DNA of 9,232 bases from CAYOVG01 sp964407285 (GCA_964407285.1 CAYOVG010000290.1:1-9232), one strand, 5' to 3'; shown: positions 1 to 6,637, counted from the stretch's first letter. Program-made: numbers and translations. Notes: generated by a model not told the origin, from the sequence alone.

Positions 1-2
1 CG

Positions 3-785
3 GGCTCGCTCCCCGAGGAGGAATTCCTCGCGCGCTGCATCAAGTGCGGGCTGTGCATGCGCGTTTGCCCCACCAACGTGATTCAGCCCGCCGGGATGGA
101 GGCCGGAGCGGAAGGACTGTGGACCCCCGTTTTGAATTTCCGTATCGGCACGAGCGGCTGCCAGCTCAACTGCATCGCCTGCGGGCGCGTGTGTCCCACC
201 GCCGCCATCCGTCCGCTCGGCCCGGAGGAAAAACTGGGGCGCGGCGCATTTGCCGCAAACGGCCCACTCCGCATGGGGACCGCATTCGTCGACCACGGGC
301 GATGCCTGCCCTGGGCCATGGACCGCCCCTGCATCGTGTGCCAGGAGAACTGCCCGGTGAGCCCCAAGGCCATCTTCGCGCGGGAGCACTTCGTCACCAT
401 CCGGGACGGGGTGGTGACGGCGGCGAAGAGCGGCCCCACGACCCTGGAATTGAAGGGGGCCGCCTTCAAGCCGGGGGCGCTCTCGACCGGGGACTACTTC
501 GTCAAGATCTCCGGGGAAACGGACGGAGGAAGACGCGGGAAGCTCATCGCATCCAATACGGAGCGAACCATTACCGTGGCGGCCGACCAGTCCCGGGAAG
601 TCCCGCCCCCCGCCCCCGGGGCGGCCGTGGAAATCCAGGTCCGGCTGCAGCGCCCCCAGGTGGACCCCGCCCGCTGCATCGGCTGCGGCGTCTGCGAACA
701 CGAATGCCCGGTGAGCGGCAAGCGGGCCATACGCATTACGGCGGAAAACGAATCCAGGAGCAAAAAGCGCTCGCTGTTGCTTTGA
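3..785 (+). CDS. Polyferredoxin, C-terminal part (NapH/NapG-like 4Fe-4S protein), 5'-truncated by window
   Basis: The reading frame is open from the left edge and ends at TGA 783-785, giving 260 visible codons. Four cysteine clusters are seen: CxxCxxCxxxCP at visible codons 12-23 (CIKCGLCMRVCP), a variant Cx3CxxCxxxCP (CQLNCIACGRVCP), Cx8CxxCxxxCP (starting CLPWAMDRPC), and a classical CIGCGVCEHECP near the C-terminus. The first three, with the intervening 'LWTPVLNFRIG' and 'CPTAAIRPL' stretches, match my memory of large bacterial polyferredoxins whose N-terminal half is a NapH/YccM-type membrane domain. That half would lie outside the window. The likely role is electron transfer between membrane quinones and a redox partner through several 4Fe-4S clusters; the partner is not identifiable here. 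The family assignment is firm, the physiological role is not. The true start is upstream of base 1. Confidence 0.88.
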   Translation, partial: GSLPEEEFLARCIKCGLCMRVCPTNVIQPAGMEAGAEGLWTPVLNFRIGTSGCQLNCIACGRVCPTAAIRPLGPEEKLGRGAFAANGPLRMGTAFVDHGRCLPWAMDRPCIVCQENCPVSPKAIFAREHFVTIRDGVVTAAKSGPTTLELKGAAFKPGALSTGDYFVKISGETDGGRRGKLIASNTERTITVAADQSREVPPPAPGAAVEIQVRLQRPQVDPARCIGCGVCEHECPVSGKRAIRITAENESRSKKRSLLL

Positions 786-797
786 CGGCGCATCCCC

Positions 798-819
798 GCG
801 GACCCGCTCCCCCGTCCGC
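798..819 (+). terminator. Weak hairpin just after the polyferredoxin stop
   Basis: GCGGAC (798-803) and GTCCGC (814-819) can pair in a 6-bp stem with a 10-base loop, 12 bases after the stop codon. There is no T-tract behind it, so it is at best a partial terminator. The remaining bases up to 991 show no other recognisable element. Confidence 0.2.
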
Positions 820-991
820 CCCCGGCGGGTGTAGGTATTCAGCGAGCGTTTTGCTGGACTTACCACGATGCTTGTACTAACCTCCCGCGTGATTCTATTC
901 TCCCATGGGCCTGCCCGGATTGGCCGTCATCAGAGAAGCTGTGATTCCGCCATGCTGTTTCGCGGGGTCGTAATGGGGTTGTAACGCCGAT

Positions 992-2104
992 ATGGCTTTG
1001 GATCTTCATCAAACCATTTGCACCAACAAGAGAGTCGCCGTCTGGGCCGCTTTCTTCATGCTGCTGTTTCTCGTCCGCAAGCTTTTCGGCCTCGTAATCA
1101 CCACGTTCATCATCTGTTTCATATTCAACAACATCATCGAATTCCTGGAACGGCGCGCCCCGATACCCCGACGATTGATCCTGGTATCGGTATACGTCGT
1201 CTTCCTGTGCATAGTGGTGGGGGTGCTCTCGCTGGTGATGCCCCGCATGGCTTCCGAGACCAGGATCTTCTTCAAGCAGTTGCCTGAATCCTTCGACGCT
1301 TTGCACCGGTGGCTCGACGCGCTGGCCGAAGGCCATTCCTACATCGCGCCGGTGGTTTACGGCGTCAAGGAAGCGCTCGATATCAACAACATTCTGGGCA
1401 TGAACAGGGATGCGCTGGTAAGGGTCGCCGTCACGGTCCTCGACCATGTAAGTCAGTATGTCACGTACTTCTTTCTCGGAACGCTGTTCAGCTTCCTCAT
1501 TCTGTTCGACCTGCCGAACCTGAGCGCAAAAACGCGTGAACTCAGCCGTACGCGCTTCCGATACGTCTATGAGGAAATGGCAGGCAGCGTTGCGAGGTTT
1601 GCAATGGTGGTGGGGGCGACCTTTCAAGCCCAGGTCTTCATCGCCGTGGTCAACACCTCTCTGACCGCACTCGGCTTGTGGCTGTTACAGATTCAGCCCG
1701 TGGCCCTGCTGTCCGTGATCGTCTTTTTCGCCGGACTGATACCGGTTCTGGGGATATTCATCTCGTCGGCGCCGATTCTCCTGCTGGGATTCAACATCCA
1801 GGGGTGGGTCCTCGCCTTGAAGGCGGCGGGCATGCTCACCATAGTGCACCTCGTCGAGACCTACTTTCTGAATCCGAACATCTTCTCAGCCGTTCTCAAA
1901 ATCAATCCGGTCCTTACGCTCATTATCCTGTACATCGGACACAGCCTCTTCGGAATCTGGGGAGTGCTGCTCGGAGCGCCGGTGTCGGTATACATTTACC
2001 GCTACATTCTGCTTGCCGAAGAATCCGCTCCCGGCGAGCAGGCCACTCCGCGGGCGCGGGCAGTGACTCCGGCGCCGCCATATGGACATCCGAACGAGCC
2101 GTAG
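992..2104 (+). CDS. AI-2E/PerM-family multi-pass membrane protein
   Basis: The 370-residue protein starts at the first ATG after an in-frame stop (TAA 971-973); only a weak G-rich Shine-Dalgarno candidate (975-980) precedes it. It is strongly hydrophobic, with two adjacent N-terminal membrane segments (about 13-48), one at about 62-85, one at about 148-170, and a dense membrane block at about 203-340. LIPVLG at 249-254 and the block from N294 (NPNIF...INPVLTLIILYIG...FGIWGVLLGAPV) fit the AI-2E transporter family (UPF0118, PF01594). Members act as exporters or ion/H+ antiporters; AI-2 transport is shown only for a few, so no substrate is assigned. The last ~27 residues (about 344-370) form a Pro/Ala-rich, probably disordered tail. 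It is followed after 148 bases by the radical SAM gene, and joint transcription is possible but unproven. Confidence 0.9.
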   Translation: MALDLHQTICTNKRVAVWAAFFMLLFLVRKLFGLVITTFIICFIFNNIIEFLERRAPIPRRLILVSVYVVFLCIVVGVLSLVMPRMASETRIFFKQLPESFDALHRWLDALAEGHSYIAPVVYGVKEALDINNILGMNRDALVRVAVTVLDHVSQYVTYFFLGTLFSFLILFDLPNLSAKTRELSRTRFRYVYEEMAGSVARFAMVVGATFQAQVFIAVVNTSLTALGLWLLQIQPVALLSVIVFFAGLIPVLGIFISSAPILLLGFNIQGWVLALKAAGMLTIVHLVETYFLNPNIFSAVLKINPVLTLIILYIGHSLFGIWGVLLGAPVSVYIYRYILLAEESAPGEQATPRARAVTPAPPYGHPNEP

Positions 2105-2212
2105 CCGCCCGTAACCTCTCACGGGTTCTCGCGGGTTCCATGCGGCCGATTTCTCTTATCGGGATTCAACCATCAACTGGAAAGGCGATGCAATCCATAG
2201 TGACCGGCCTTG

Positions 2213-2227
2213 CCCGACCGGGTCGGG
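2213..2227 (+). other. Small hairpin upstream of the radical SAM gene
   Basis: CCCGAC (2213-2218) and GTCGGG (2222-2227) form a perfect 6-bp stem around CGG. It sits 13 bases before the Shine-Dalgarno sequence GGAGGG (2241-2246) of the radical SAM gene, and could affect translation. In GC-rich DNA it may equally be chance. Confidence 0.2.
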
Positions 2228-2252
2228 GGATCAGGGGTGTGGAGGGCCTCCC

Positions 2253-3515
2253 ATGTTACGTTGCAGACAGTTAGTCATTCAGCTCACGGACCGGTGTAAC
2301 GCGCGGTGCCCGCAATGCGGGATGCGCGTAACGGAATCGTTTGCGCGCTCCACGCTTCCCAAGGACGACGTCAAACGCATGCTCGATCACGCCGCGCAAT
2401 CCGGAGTGGACATCGTTTCGTTCACCGGGGGCGAACCGCTGCTCCTCCTGGACGATCTCGCGGAACTGATCAATTATGCCGGGCAAGCCGGCATCCGGTA
2501 CATCCGCTCGGGCACGAACGGGTTCATGTTCGCCGGCGCCGCCGGCCCGCGCTTCGAATCACGGGTGAGGAAACTGGCGGAGACCCTTGCGGCGACGCCG
2601 CTCAGGAACTTCTGGATCAGCGTTGATTCCTGTATTCCCTCCATTCATGAGGAGATGAGGGGACTTCATGGGGTGGTGGCGGGAATTGAAAAAGCGTTGC
2701 CCATCTTCAGGGAGTACGGCGTCTATCCGACCGCCAACCTTGGAATCAACAGGAATATCGCCGGCAGGGAAACGGATGCGGGCAGCGAAGGTCCGGAAGG
2801 CGGCGCCGGCGGTTCGAACGGTTTCTCCGGCGCGGCGTTCCACGAGAAGATGAAAGAGGCATTCCGGGAATTCTACCGCTTCGTGATCGGGATGGGGTTC
2901 ACCATTGTGAATACCTGTTATCCCATGAGCGTCGAGGAGAGCGGATGCGCAAGTCCGGATGGCCTGGAAGCCGTCTACCGGGCGACTTCCACCAGCCGGG
3001 TCGTGCGATTCAGCAACCAGGAGAAGGCCCTGCTGTTCAAGGCGCTCATGGACGTGATCCCGGAGTTTCGGTCGCGGATACGCATATTCTCCCCCCTGAG
3101 TTCGCTTTACGCCTTACACGGATACTACGGCAATCCGAACGATTTGCCCTATCCCTGCCTGGGAGGGATCGATTTCTTCTACGTGGATGCAAGCGACGGC
3201 AACACCTATCCCTGCGGGTATCGCGGCAACGAAGCGCTGGGAAAATTCTGGGATTTGCGCCTGCCGGTCGCCGACGCGAAACCGGACTGCCGCCAGTGTG
3301 ACTGGGAGTGCTTTCGAGATCCCTCCGAACTCCTGGGACCCGTTCGGCAGATACGCTCCGCCCCCCTGGGACTGCTCGACAAAATGAAGCGGGACGGCCG
3401 TTTCTTCCGGACCTGGATCGACGATCTGCGCTACTACCGCGCCTGCGGCTTCTTCAGCGGGCGGACGCCTCCCGACCGCTCCCGGTTGAGCCGTTTTCGG
3501 CCGCTGTTTTCATAA
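2253..3515 (+). CDS. Radical SAM protein with cysteine-rich SPASM-like C-terminal domain
   Basis: The 420-residue protein starts at ATG 2253, six bases after GGAGGG. The N-terminal CxxxCxxC motif (C15, C19, C22; CNARCPQC) binds the catalytic 4Fe-4S cluster and S-adenosylmethionine, and GGEP at 59-62 is the SAM-contacting motif of the radical SAM barrel. The C-terminal region carries C302, C321, C346, C349 and C353 (CLGG, YPCGYRG, CRQCDWEC), the pattern expected for an auxiliary iron-sulfur cluster as in SPASM/twitch proteins. Residues about 171-192 are a Gly/Ser-rich insertion, probably a flexible loop. No short precursor peptide or methyltransferase partner is recognisable next to it, so neither peptide modification nor cofactor synthesis can be chosen. 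Family is certain; substrate is unknown. Confidence 0.93.
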   Translation: MLRCRQLVIQLTDRCNARCPQCGMRVTESFARSTLPKDDVKRMLDHAAQSGVDIVSFTGGEPLLLLDDLAELINYAGQAGIRYIRSGTNGFMFAGAAGPRFESRVRKLAETLAATPLRNFWISVDSCIPSIHEEMRGLHGVVAGIEKALPIFREYGVYPTANLGINRNIAGRETDAGSEGPEGGAGGSNGFSGAAFHEKMKEAFREFYRFVIGMGFTIVNTCYPMSVEESGCASPDGLEAVYRATSTSRVVRFSNQEKALLFKALMDVIPEFRSRIRIFSPLSSLYALHGYYGNPNDLPYPCLGGIDFFYVDASDGNTYPCGYRGNEALGKFWDLRLPVADAKPDCRQCDWECFRDPSELLGPVRQIRSAPLGLLDKMKRDGRFFRTWIDDLRYYRACGFFSGRTPPDRSRLSRFRPLFS

Positions 3516-3641
3516 CGGAAGCGAGAGCAGAACGAACGGAAGGCGGGATGCCCGGAACCGGAACCGCGGCGGTATACGAGCAACGGATTCGGTCCCGACC
3601 GTCCGCCCAATCACAATGATGGTCTTTCCCGCTTTTTTCCC

Positions 3642-3670
3642 TTGACCCGTCCACAGCTTCACAGTTTATC
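3642..3670 (+). promoter_or_regulatory. Candidate sigma-70 promoter for the 61-residue protein
   Basis: TTGACC (3642-3647; 5 of 6 consensus) is followed after 17 bases by TTTATC (3665-3670; 3 of 6). It would give a leader of roughly 50 bases before ATG 3730. The -35 is good, the -10 poor. Confidence 0.3.
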
Positions 3671-3729
3671 TCCTGTATCGTCATGGCCGTGACATATCCG
3701 AAAACCATGTTGAAAGAAGGAGTCAGGCA

Positions 3730-3915
3730 ATGCAAAATGAGGTATCGGTGAAGGAATGGGTGGCGATGTTTCGTGAAATAGGACTCGATGACGAGACGAT
3801 GATGAAGTGGCATCGCATATTTGAATCCCGCCACCCCGCCGCGCACCGGAGCTTTCTGGAGTGGCTCGATCTTCCCGCCGAGGAGATCGAGGGAATCCGG
3901 GCGAAGAGCCGGTAG
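3730..3915 (+). CDS. 61-residue stand-alone copy of the MerR C-terminal domain
   Basis: ATG 3730 lies 7 bases after a strong Shine-Dalgarno sequence, AAGGAG (3717-3722). Residues W10-R61 align without gaps to residues W126-R177 of the MerR-family protein encoded 230 bases downstream, with 22 identities in 52 positions. These include W..M.R..G, M..WH, FE.R.P..H..FL, and a final IR..SR. The protein has no DNA-binding helix-turn-helix, signal peptide or membrane segment, and should be a small soluble helical protein. Adjacency suggests local duplication of the effector or dimerisation module, or loss of the HTH from an older regulator. A free module could bind the same ligand or form mixed assemblies with the MerR protein; this is inference. 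I recall similar small proteins from other proteobacterial genomes but know no assigned function. Confidence 0.8.
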   Translation: MQNEVSVKEWVAMFREIGLDDETMMKWHRIFESRHPAAHRSFLEWLDLPAEEIEGIRAKSR

Positions 3916-3981
3916 AAGACGGAGTGAAGGGGTCTCGCAAAGCGAGTAGAGTCTCGGGCGAGTGAGAAAAGCAGGTAGACC

Positions 3982-4020
3982 GCCTCCATCATGATCGCGG
4001 ACCGCGGTCGTGATGGGGGC
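3982..4020. repeat. 19-bp inverted repeat, fully pairable in + strand RNA
   Basis: The left arm 3982-4000 and right arm 4002-4020 are separated by one base. Sixteen of 19 positions are complementary. The other three are T in the left arm opposite G in the right arm, so a + strand transcript could pair all 19 positions through G-U wobbles (apart from the few innermost needed for the loop). There is no T-tract after it. It lies between the 61-residue gene and the MerR gene. Confidence 0.7.
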
Positions 4021-4067
4021 CTGAATGCGCCGATGTCGTCGAACCGACGCCGCCCCCGCGAAGCTTG

Positions 4068-4085
4068 TCCCCGCGTAGGCGGGGA
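4068..4085. repeat. GC-rich palindrome of a common intergenic type
   Basis: TCCCCGC (4068-4074), loop GTAG, GCGGGGA (4079-4085): a perfect 7-bp stem preceded by AAGCTTG. It is followed by a short tandem array of GGGGAGC units (4081-4100). The motif resembles the short dispersed palindromes found in many proteobacterial intergenic regions; whether it recurs in this genome cannot be seen here. It ends about 60 bases before the MerR start codon. Confidence 0.5.
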
Positions 4086-4144
4086 GCGGGGAGCGGGGAG
4101 ACGGGGATCGGCTTATCATCGATTTATCAACTGGTGTCAAAACC

Positions 4145-4696
4145 ATGCGCGAGTACACCATATCGAAGCTTGCCCGTTCCTTTGGGCTATCCCGGAGCAC
4201 GCTCCTCTACTACGACCGGATCGGACTCCTCCCGCCTTCCGGCCGGACGCCGTCCGGCTACCGGGTCTATACGGAAGAGGACGTAAAGCGGCTCGAGCGG
4301 ATCTGCGGTCTCCGCCGGGCGAGCCTGTCACTCCAGGACATCCGGAACATACTGTCCTCGAGTTTCCAGGAAGGCGAATCCATTACAGACCTCCTCGAAA
4401 GGCGGCTGAAGGAGGTGGGCGACGAGATTCTCGATCTCAAAGCCCGGCAGGGGCTGCTCTCCGGCATGCTCAAGGGCGTGGCGTCGCGGGACGGGCAGCC
4501 GAAAGTGGACAAGGAGATGTGGATCGAGATGCTTCGCGCGGCGGGCATGGACGAGAAAGGCATGGACCGGTGGCACGCGGAGTTCGAGCAAAGAGCGCCT
4601 CAATCCCACCACGAGTTCCTGCTCTCGCTCGGGATTCCGGAAAAGGAAGTCCTGCTCATCCGCCAGTGGTCGAGAAAGTCGGAAGCGGGCAAATGA
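4145..4696 (+). CDS. MerR-family transcriptional regulator with small C-terminal helical domain
   Basis: The 183-residue protein starts at ATG 4145; no clear Shine-Dalgarno sequence precedes it. Residues about 4-70 are a typical MerR winged helix-turn-helix (YTISKLARSFGLSRSTLLYY, then DRIGLLPPSGRTPSGYRVYT, then EEDVKRLERI). Residues about 75-112 (LLERRLKEVGDEILDLKARQ) form the long dimerisation helix. Residues 126-177 form a Trp/His-containing domain (M..WH..FEQR.P..H..FL) found again as the separate 61-residue protein just upstream. The only cysteine is in the DNA-binding half, so it is unlikely to be a CueR/ZntR-type metal sensor; the C-terminal domain more probably binds a small molecule or a partner protein. 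MerR proteins usually twist a promoter with an over-long spacer, often their own. No target promoter was identified with confidence. Confidence 0.9.
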   Translation: MREYTISKLARSFGLSRSTLLYYDRIGLLPPSGRTPSGYRVYTEEDVKRLERICGLRRASLSLQDIRNILSSSFQEGESITDLLERRLKEVGDEILDLKARQGLLSGMLKGVASRDGQPKVDKEMWIEMLRAAGMDEKGMDRWHAEFEQRAPQSHHEFLLSLGIPEKEVLLIRQWSRKSEAGK

Positions 4697-4819
4697 CCGC
4701 GGTCCATTCGTTCATTCCCGTCTTTCCATACTCCCGCGGTATCGGTTTTTCCGCATGGTCGCGTTAGATCGGATTTGCGCGGAAGCGCGGGCCGGCCGGG
4801 CCGGGTCGTCTTTCCGATT

Positions 4820-4856
4820 TTGCCCGTTGCCGGGCAGAGCCTGCGGCAACGGGCAA
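4820..4856. repeat. Perfect 12-bp inverted repeat between convergent genes
   Basis: TTGCCCGTTGCC (4820-4831) and GGCAACGGGCAA (4845-4856) are exact reverse complements around a 13-base loop. The loop itself could add three inner pairs (GCA/TGC). It lies between the MerR gene (+) and the lipoprotein gene (-). Neither strand has a T-tract after the stem, so it is not a classical intrinsic terminator. It could still act as a bidirectional transcript end or RNA 3'-end stabiliser. Confidence 0.6.
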
Positions 4857-4928
4857 GTAAGCGTTCATGTAGCAGGGTTCACATGCAATGCAGAGTTTGC
4901 TTACACACGGCGGATCAACAGGAGCGGA

Positions 4929-5507
4929 TCAATAGGGGGGCGGCGCCGGATAGCCGTATGACGGCGTGCTGTTGTAAGACGGCGCGCCGTACGACGAAGT
5001 GGACGGCGACCCGTAAGCAGGCGGGGGGTACGCCGAGCCCGGAGGCGGCGGAGGAGGAGGCACGGGCCGCCGCATGCCGGGGATATCGTTCCCCTTGGTC
5101 ATCATGCACTGTTGATAGGCGATATCGTACCGCTGCTGGGCGGTCGCTCCGCTTTCGTATGCGGAACCGGATCCCATGGCGGTTCCGCCGACGAGTCCGG
5201 TCGCGGCCCCGATAGCGGCTCCGGCAGCCGGGTCGCCCGTGGCCGCGCCGATGGCGGCGCCGAGTCCCGCACCCGCCAGGGTCCCAAGCGCCGCTCCACT
5301 AAAAAGGCTCTGGTTGGAAGCGACATCCGACGAAACCCCGGCCTGCTGCGCCGCCCACTGACGACAGACATAGTCATCGGTCTGAAATGCCTCGAAAGAC
5401 TTCCCTGCTCCCGGCATCACCATGACGCTCGGCCCCGCCGGAACCGTGGCGCATCCGGCAAGCAGCACCACTACGAGAAATGACAAAACAGTCCGCGTAT
5501 GGTTCAT
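4929..5507 (-). CDS. Glycine-zipper (YMGG-like) lipoprotein
   Basis: I chose the ATG at 5507 (192 residues) because it puts a lipoprotein signal directly at the N-terminus (MNHTRTVLSFLVVVLLAGC). The lipobox is LAGC with lipidated C19. GAGGAG (complement of 5518-5523) lies 10 bases upstream; a GTG one codon earlier is possible. After a short region with a conserved DYVCRQWA segment comes a Gly/Ala-rich block with repeated GxxxG spacing (LAGAGLGAAIGAATGDPAAG). This is typical of YMGG-like/glycine-zipper envelope proteins thought to insert in or associate with membrane. Then comes YDIAYQQCMMTKGN, giving a second cysteine that may pair with the first. The last ~45 residues are Pro/Tyr/Ser-rich and probably disordered. 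Predicted location is the outer membrane, facing the periplasm. Function is unknown. It lies 67 bases downstream of the co-directional small secreted protein. Confidence 0.88.
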   Translation of the reverse strand: MNHTRTVLSFLVVVLLAGCATVPAGPSVMVMPGAGKSFEAFQTDDYVCRQWAAQQAGVSSDVASNQSLFSGAALGTLAGAGLGAAIGAATGDPAAGAAIGAATGLVGGTAMGSGSAYESGATAQQRYDIAYQQCMMTKGNDIPGMRRPVPPPPPPPGSAYPPPAYGSPSTSSYGAPSYNSTPSYGYPAPPPY

Positions 5508-5574
5508 CACATCTGTACTCCTCTTTTCGTCTGAATGAGTATGTAAGTCTTGTGTCCCCACCGGATCATGGAAG

Positions 5575-5901
5575 TCAGCGGGGAATGTCGGGAACCACTC
5601 TCATCCACCCCCCCGGACACTCTCTGACGTACGGGTAGTACCCTTCGGGGTTTCTGCAGTAGTACCAGTAATCGGTTGGTTGCGGCTGCGCCCGCAGATA
5701 CGCCGGAGGCTGTTGAACGACCGGCGGCGGAGTCCTGTACGGGTAGAACGGATAGAACCAGGGAACTCCGAAGACTATCGGGAAATGCCAGTAGATCCGA
5801 GGTCCCCGCCAGCCTCTGTGGGCCCATCCGGCGTCACCCGACAAAACGATCGTAAGGAGCAGCGTAACCGCCAAAATAACCAGACAGACCACTTTCTTCA
5901 T
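5575..5901 (-). CDS. Small secreted Pro/Tyr-rich protein of unknown function
   Basis: The start at 5901 (108 residues) is chosen because the N-terminus becomes a clean Sec signal (MKK, then VVCLVILAVTLLLTIVL, probable cleavage near AGWA-H) with AGAGGTG just upstream. The frame stays open further upstream, but that extension is arginine-rich and unlikely to be translated. The mature part is rich in Trp, Tyr, Pro and Phe (WHFPIVFGVPWFYPFYPY), followed by a Gln/Pro linker and YWYYCRNPEGYYPYVRECPG then GWMRVVP. I recall this two-cysteine YYC...YYPYV..CPG.W motif as the recurring end of small proteobacterial envelope proteins of unknown function. It is probably periplasmic or outer-membrane associated and co-transcribed with the glycine-zipper lipoprotein that follows, so the two may form an envelope pair. 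Confidence 0.82.
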   Translation of the reverse strand: MKKVVCLVILAVTLLLTIVLSGDAGWAHRGWRGPRIYWHFPIVFGVPWFYPFYPYRTPPPVVQQPPAYLRAQPQPTDYWYYCRNPEGYYPYVRECPGGWMRVVPDIPR

Positions 5902-6009
5902 GCTCACCTCTCTTCCCAAAAACCGAGCGCCCTTCCCTCGCCCGCGCCGGGCCCGCAAACATGCGCCGGCCAGTGGCCCGGGCCATTCGCCAACAGCATT
6001 TGCTTTTTG

Positions 6010-6029
6010 ATGACATAATCTTACGTCAT
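6010..6029. promoter_or_regulatory. 20-bp dyad, operator-like
   Basis: ATGACATAA (6010-6018), TC, TTACGTCAT (6021-6029): 8 of 9 arm positions are complementary. It lies about 110 bases upstream of the small secreted protein gene and overlaps the proposed -10 hexamer (6018-6023). That is the usual position for a repressor site. Confidence 0.4.
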
Positions 6030-6046
6030 TCTACAATACCGCACAA
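6018..6046 (-). promoter_or_regulatory. Candidate promoter for the secreted protein/lipoprotein unit
   Basis: On the - strand, TTGTGC (complement of 6041-6046) is followed after 17 bases by TAAGAT (complement of 6018-6023; 4 of 6 to TATAAT). It sits in a locally AT-rich patch, and the leader would be about 110 bases. The -35 is weak (3 of 6). Confidence 0.35.
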
Positions 6047-6096
6047 GTAGCAAGAATAACGCCTTTGTCGGCGAATCCCGAAACCGCTTTTCCCAT

Positions 6097-6584
6097 TCAG
6101 GCGTCCTGGTTTGAGGACACGGAATTCCGTTTTTCAATAACGGCGCTTATGAGGGATGTACTATTTCCACTATGGCAGGCGTTCTTGCTCAAGAAAAAAT
6201 CCGCCCCCACCGCCGCCGCTCTTTCCCGGTATTCGGACTCATCGCAGCCGGTCATCATGGCGATAAGCACTTCCGGATAGGCGGCCTTGATGTCGCCGGT
6301 GAGTTGAAGGCCGTTTTTCCCCCTTCCCAAATCGATATCCATGAAGATCAGGTCGGGAGTATGGGAGTCCATCATCTGAAGCAGGTTACGCCGTTTTCCG
6401 CCTCCATGACATGCGCTTCGGGAAAATCACACTGGATAGTCTCTTTGAGCAGGTAGCGCAAAATCGAACTATCTTCAACGATGAGCACGGAAGGCACCGT
6501 GAACCCTCCGGAAGTCCCGCTCTCCCTCATGATGCTGGTTGTCCGTTCATAGACTTTGATTTCTGCCGTATTCTCAATTCCCAT
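6097..6584 (-). pseudogene. CheY-like response regulator receiver, split by a one-base frameshift
   Basis: The start at 6584 is preceded by GGAGAG. The first frame gives 70 residues with the receiver's first strand and acidic pair (VLIVEDSS, E37 D38), then stops at 6372-6374. The receiver continues in another frame from about 6386 down to the stop at 6097. It carries the phospho-acceptor Asp (LIFMDIDLG), the Thr of MMTG 29 residues later and the Lys of FLSKNA 22 residues after that, almost exactly CheY spacing. The interval is 488 bases; one added base gives 489, or 163 codons. Adding an A to the AA at 6386-6387 would restore ENGVNLLQMMDSHTPDL. So this is either a recent one-base deletion or a read/assembly error in a short run. 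There is no DNA-binding output domain; it would be a single-domain regulator with a ~30-residue N-terminal extension. Confidence 0.82.
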
Positions 6585-6631
6585 TGACTCTCTCCGCGTT
6601 TCTCACCACGCACTTCTTGTTTGCCTCTATT

Positions 6632-6637
6632 ATTATA
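6632..6637 (-). promoter_or_regulatory. Perfect -10-like hexamer upstream of the response regulator
   Basis: The complement of 6632-6637 is TATAAT, in an unusually AT-rich stretch (6625-6660) about 47 bases before the start at 6584. No matching -35 exists at 16-18 bases; TTGCAT occurs with a 14-base spacer only. This would allow the regulator to be transcribed independently of the broken kinase gene upstream. Confidence 0.3.

Noticed and set aside
860..1627. 255-codon open frame on the - strand over the AI-2E gene
   Set aside because: It is antisense to a clear membrane-protein gene. Its composition (His/Glu/Arg-rich) is the mirror of the hydrophobic codons on the other strand.
3588..3640. 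Possible terminator after the radical SAM gene (CGGT/ACCG stem and a T6 run)
   Set aside because: The stem is only 4-5 bp with a very short loop, and the T-run is about 40 bases further downstream, so they do not form one terminator.
3454..4200. 248-codon - strand frame across the small paralog
   Set aside because: Antisense to the end of the radical SAM gene and to the whole 61-residue gene; no motifs and no ribosome binding site.
3991..4767. 258-codon + strand frame overlapping the MerR gene
   Set aside because: Overlaps the MerR coding region in another frame and has an Arg/Pro/Gly-rich composition typical of out-of-frame GC-rich DNA.
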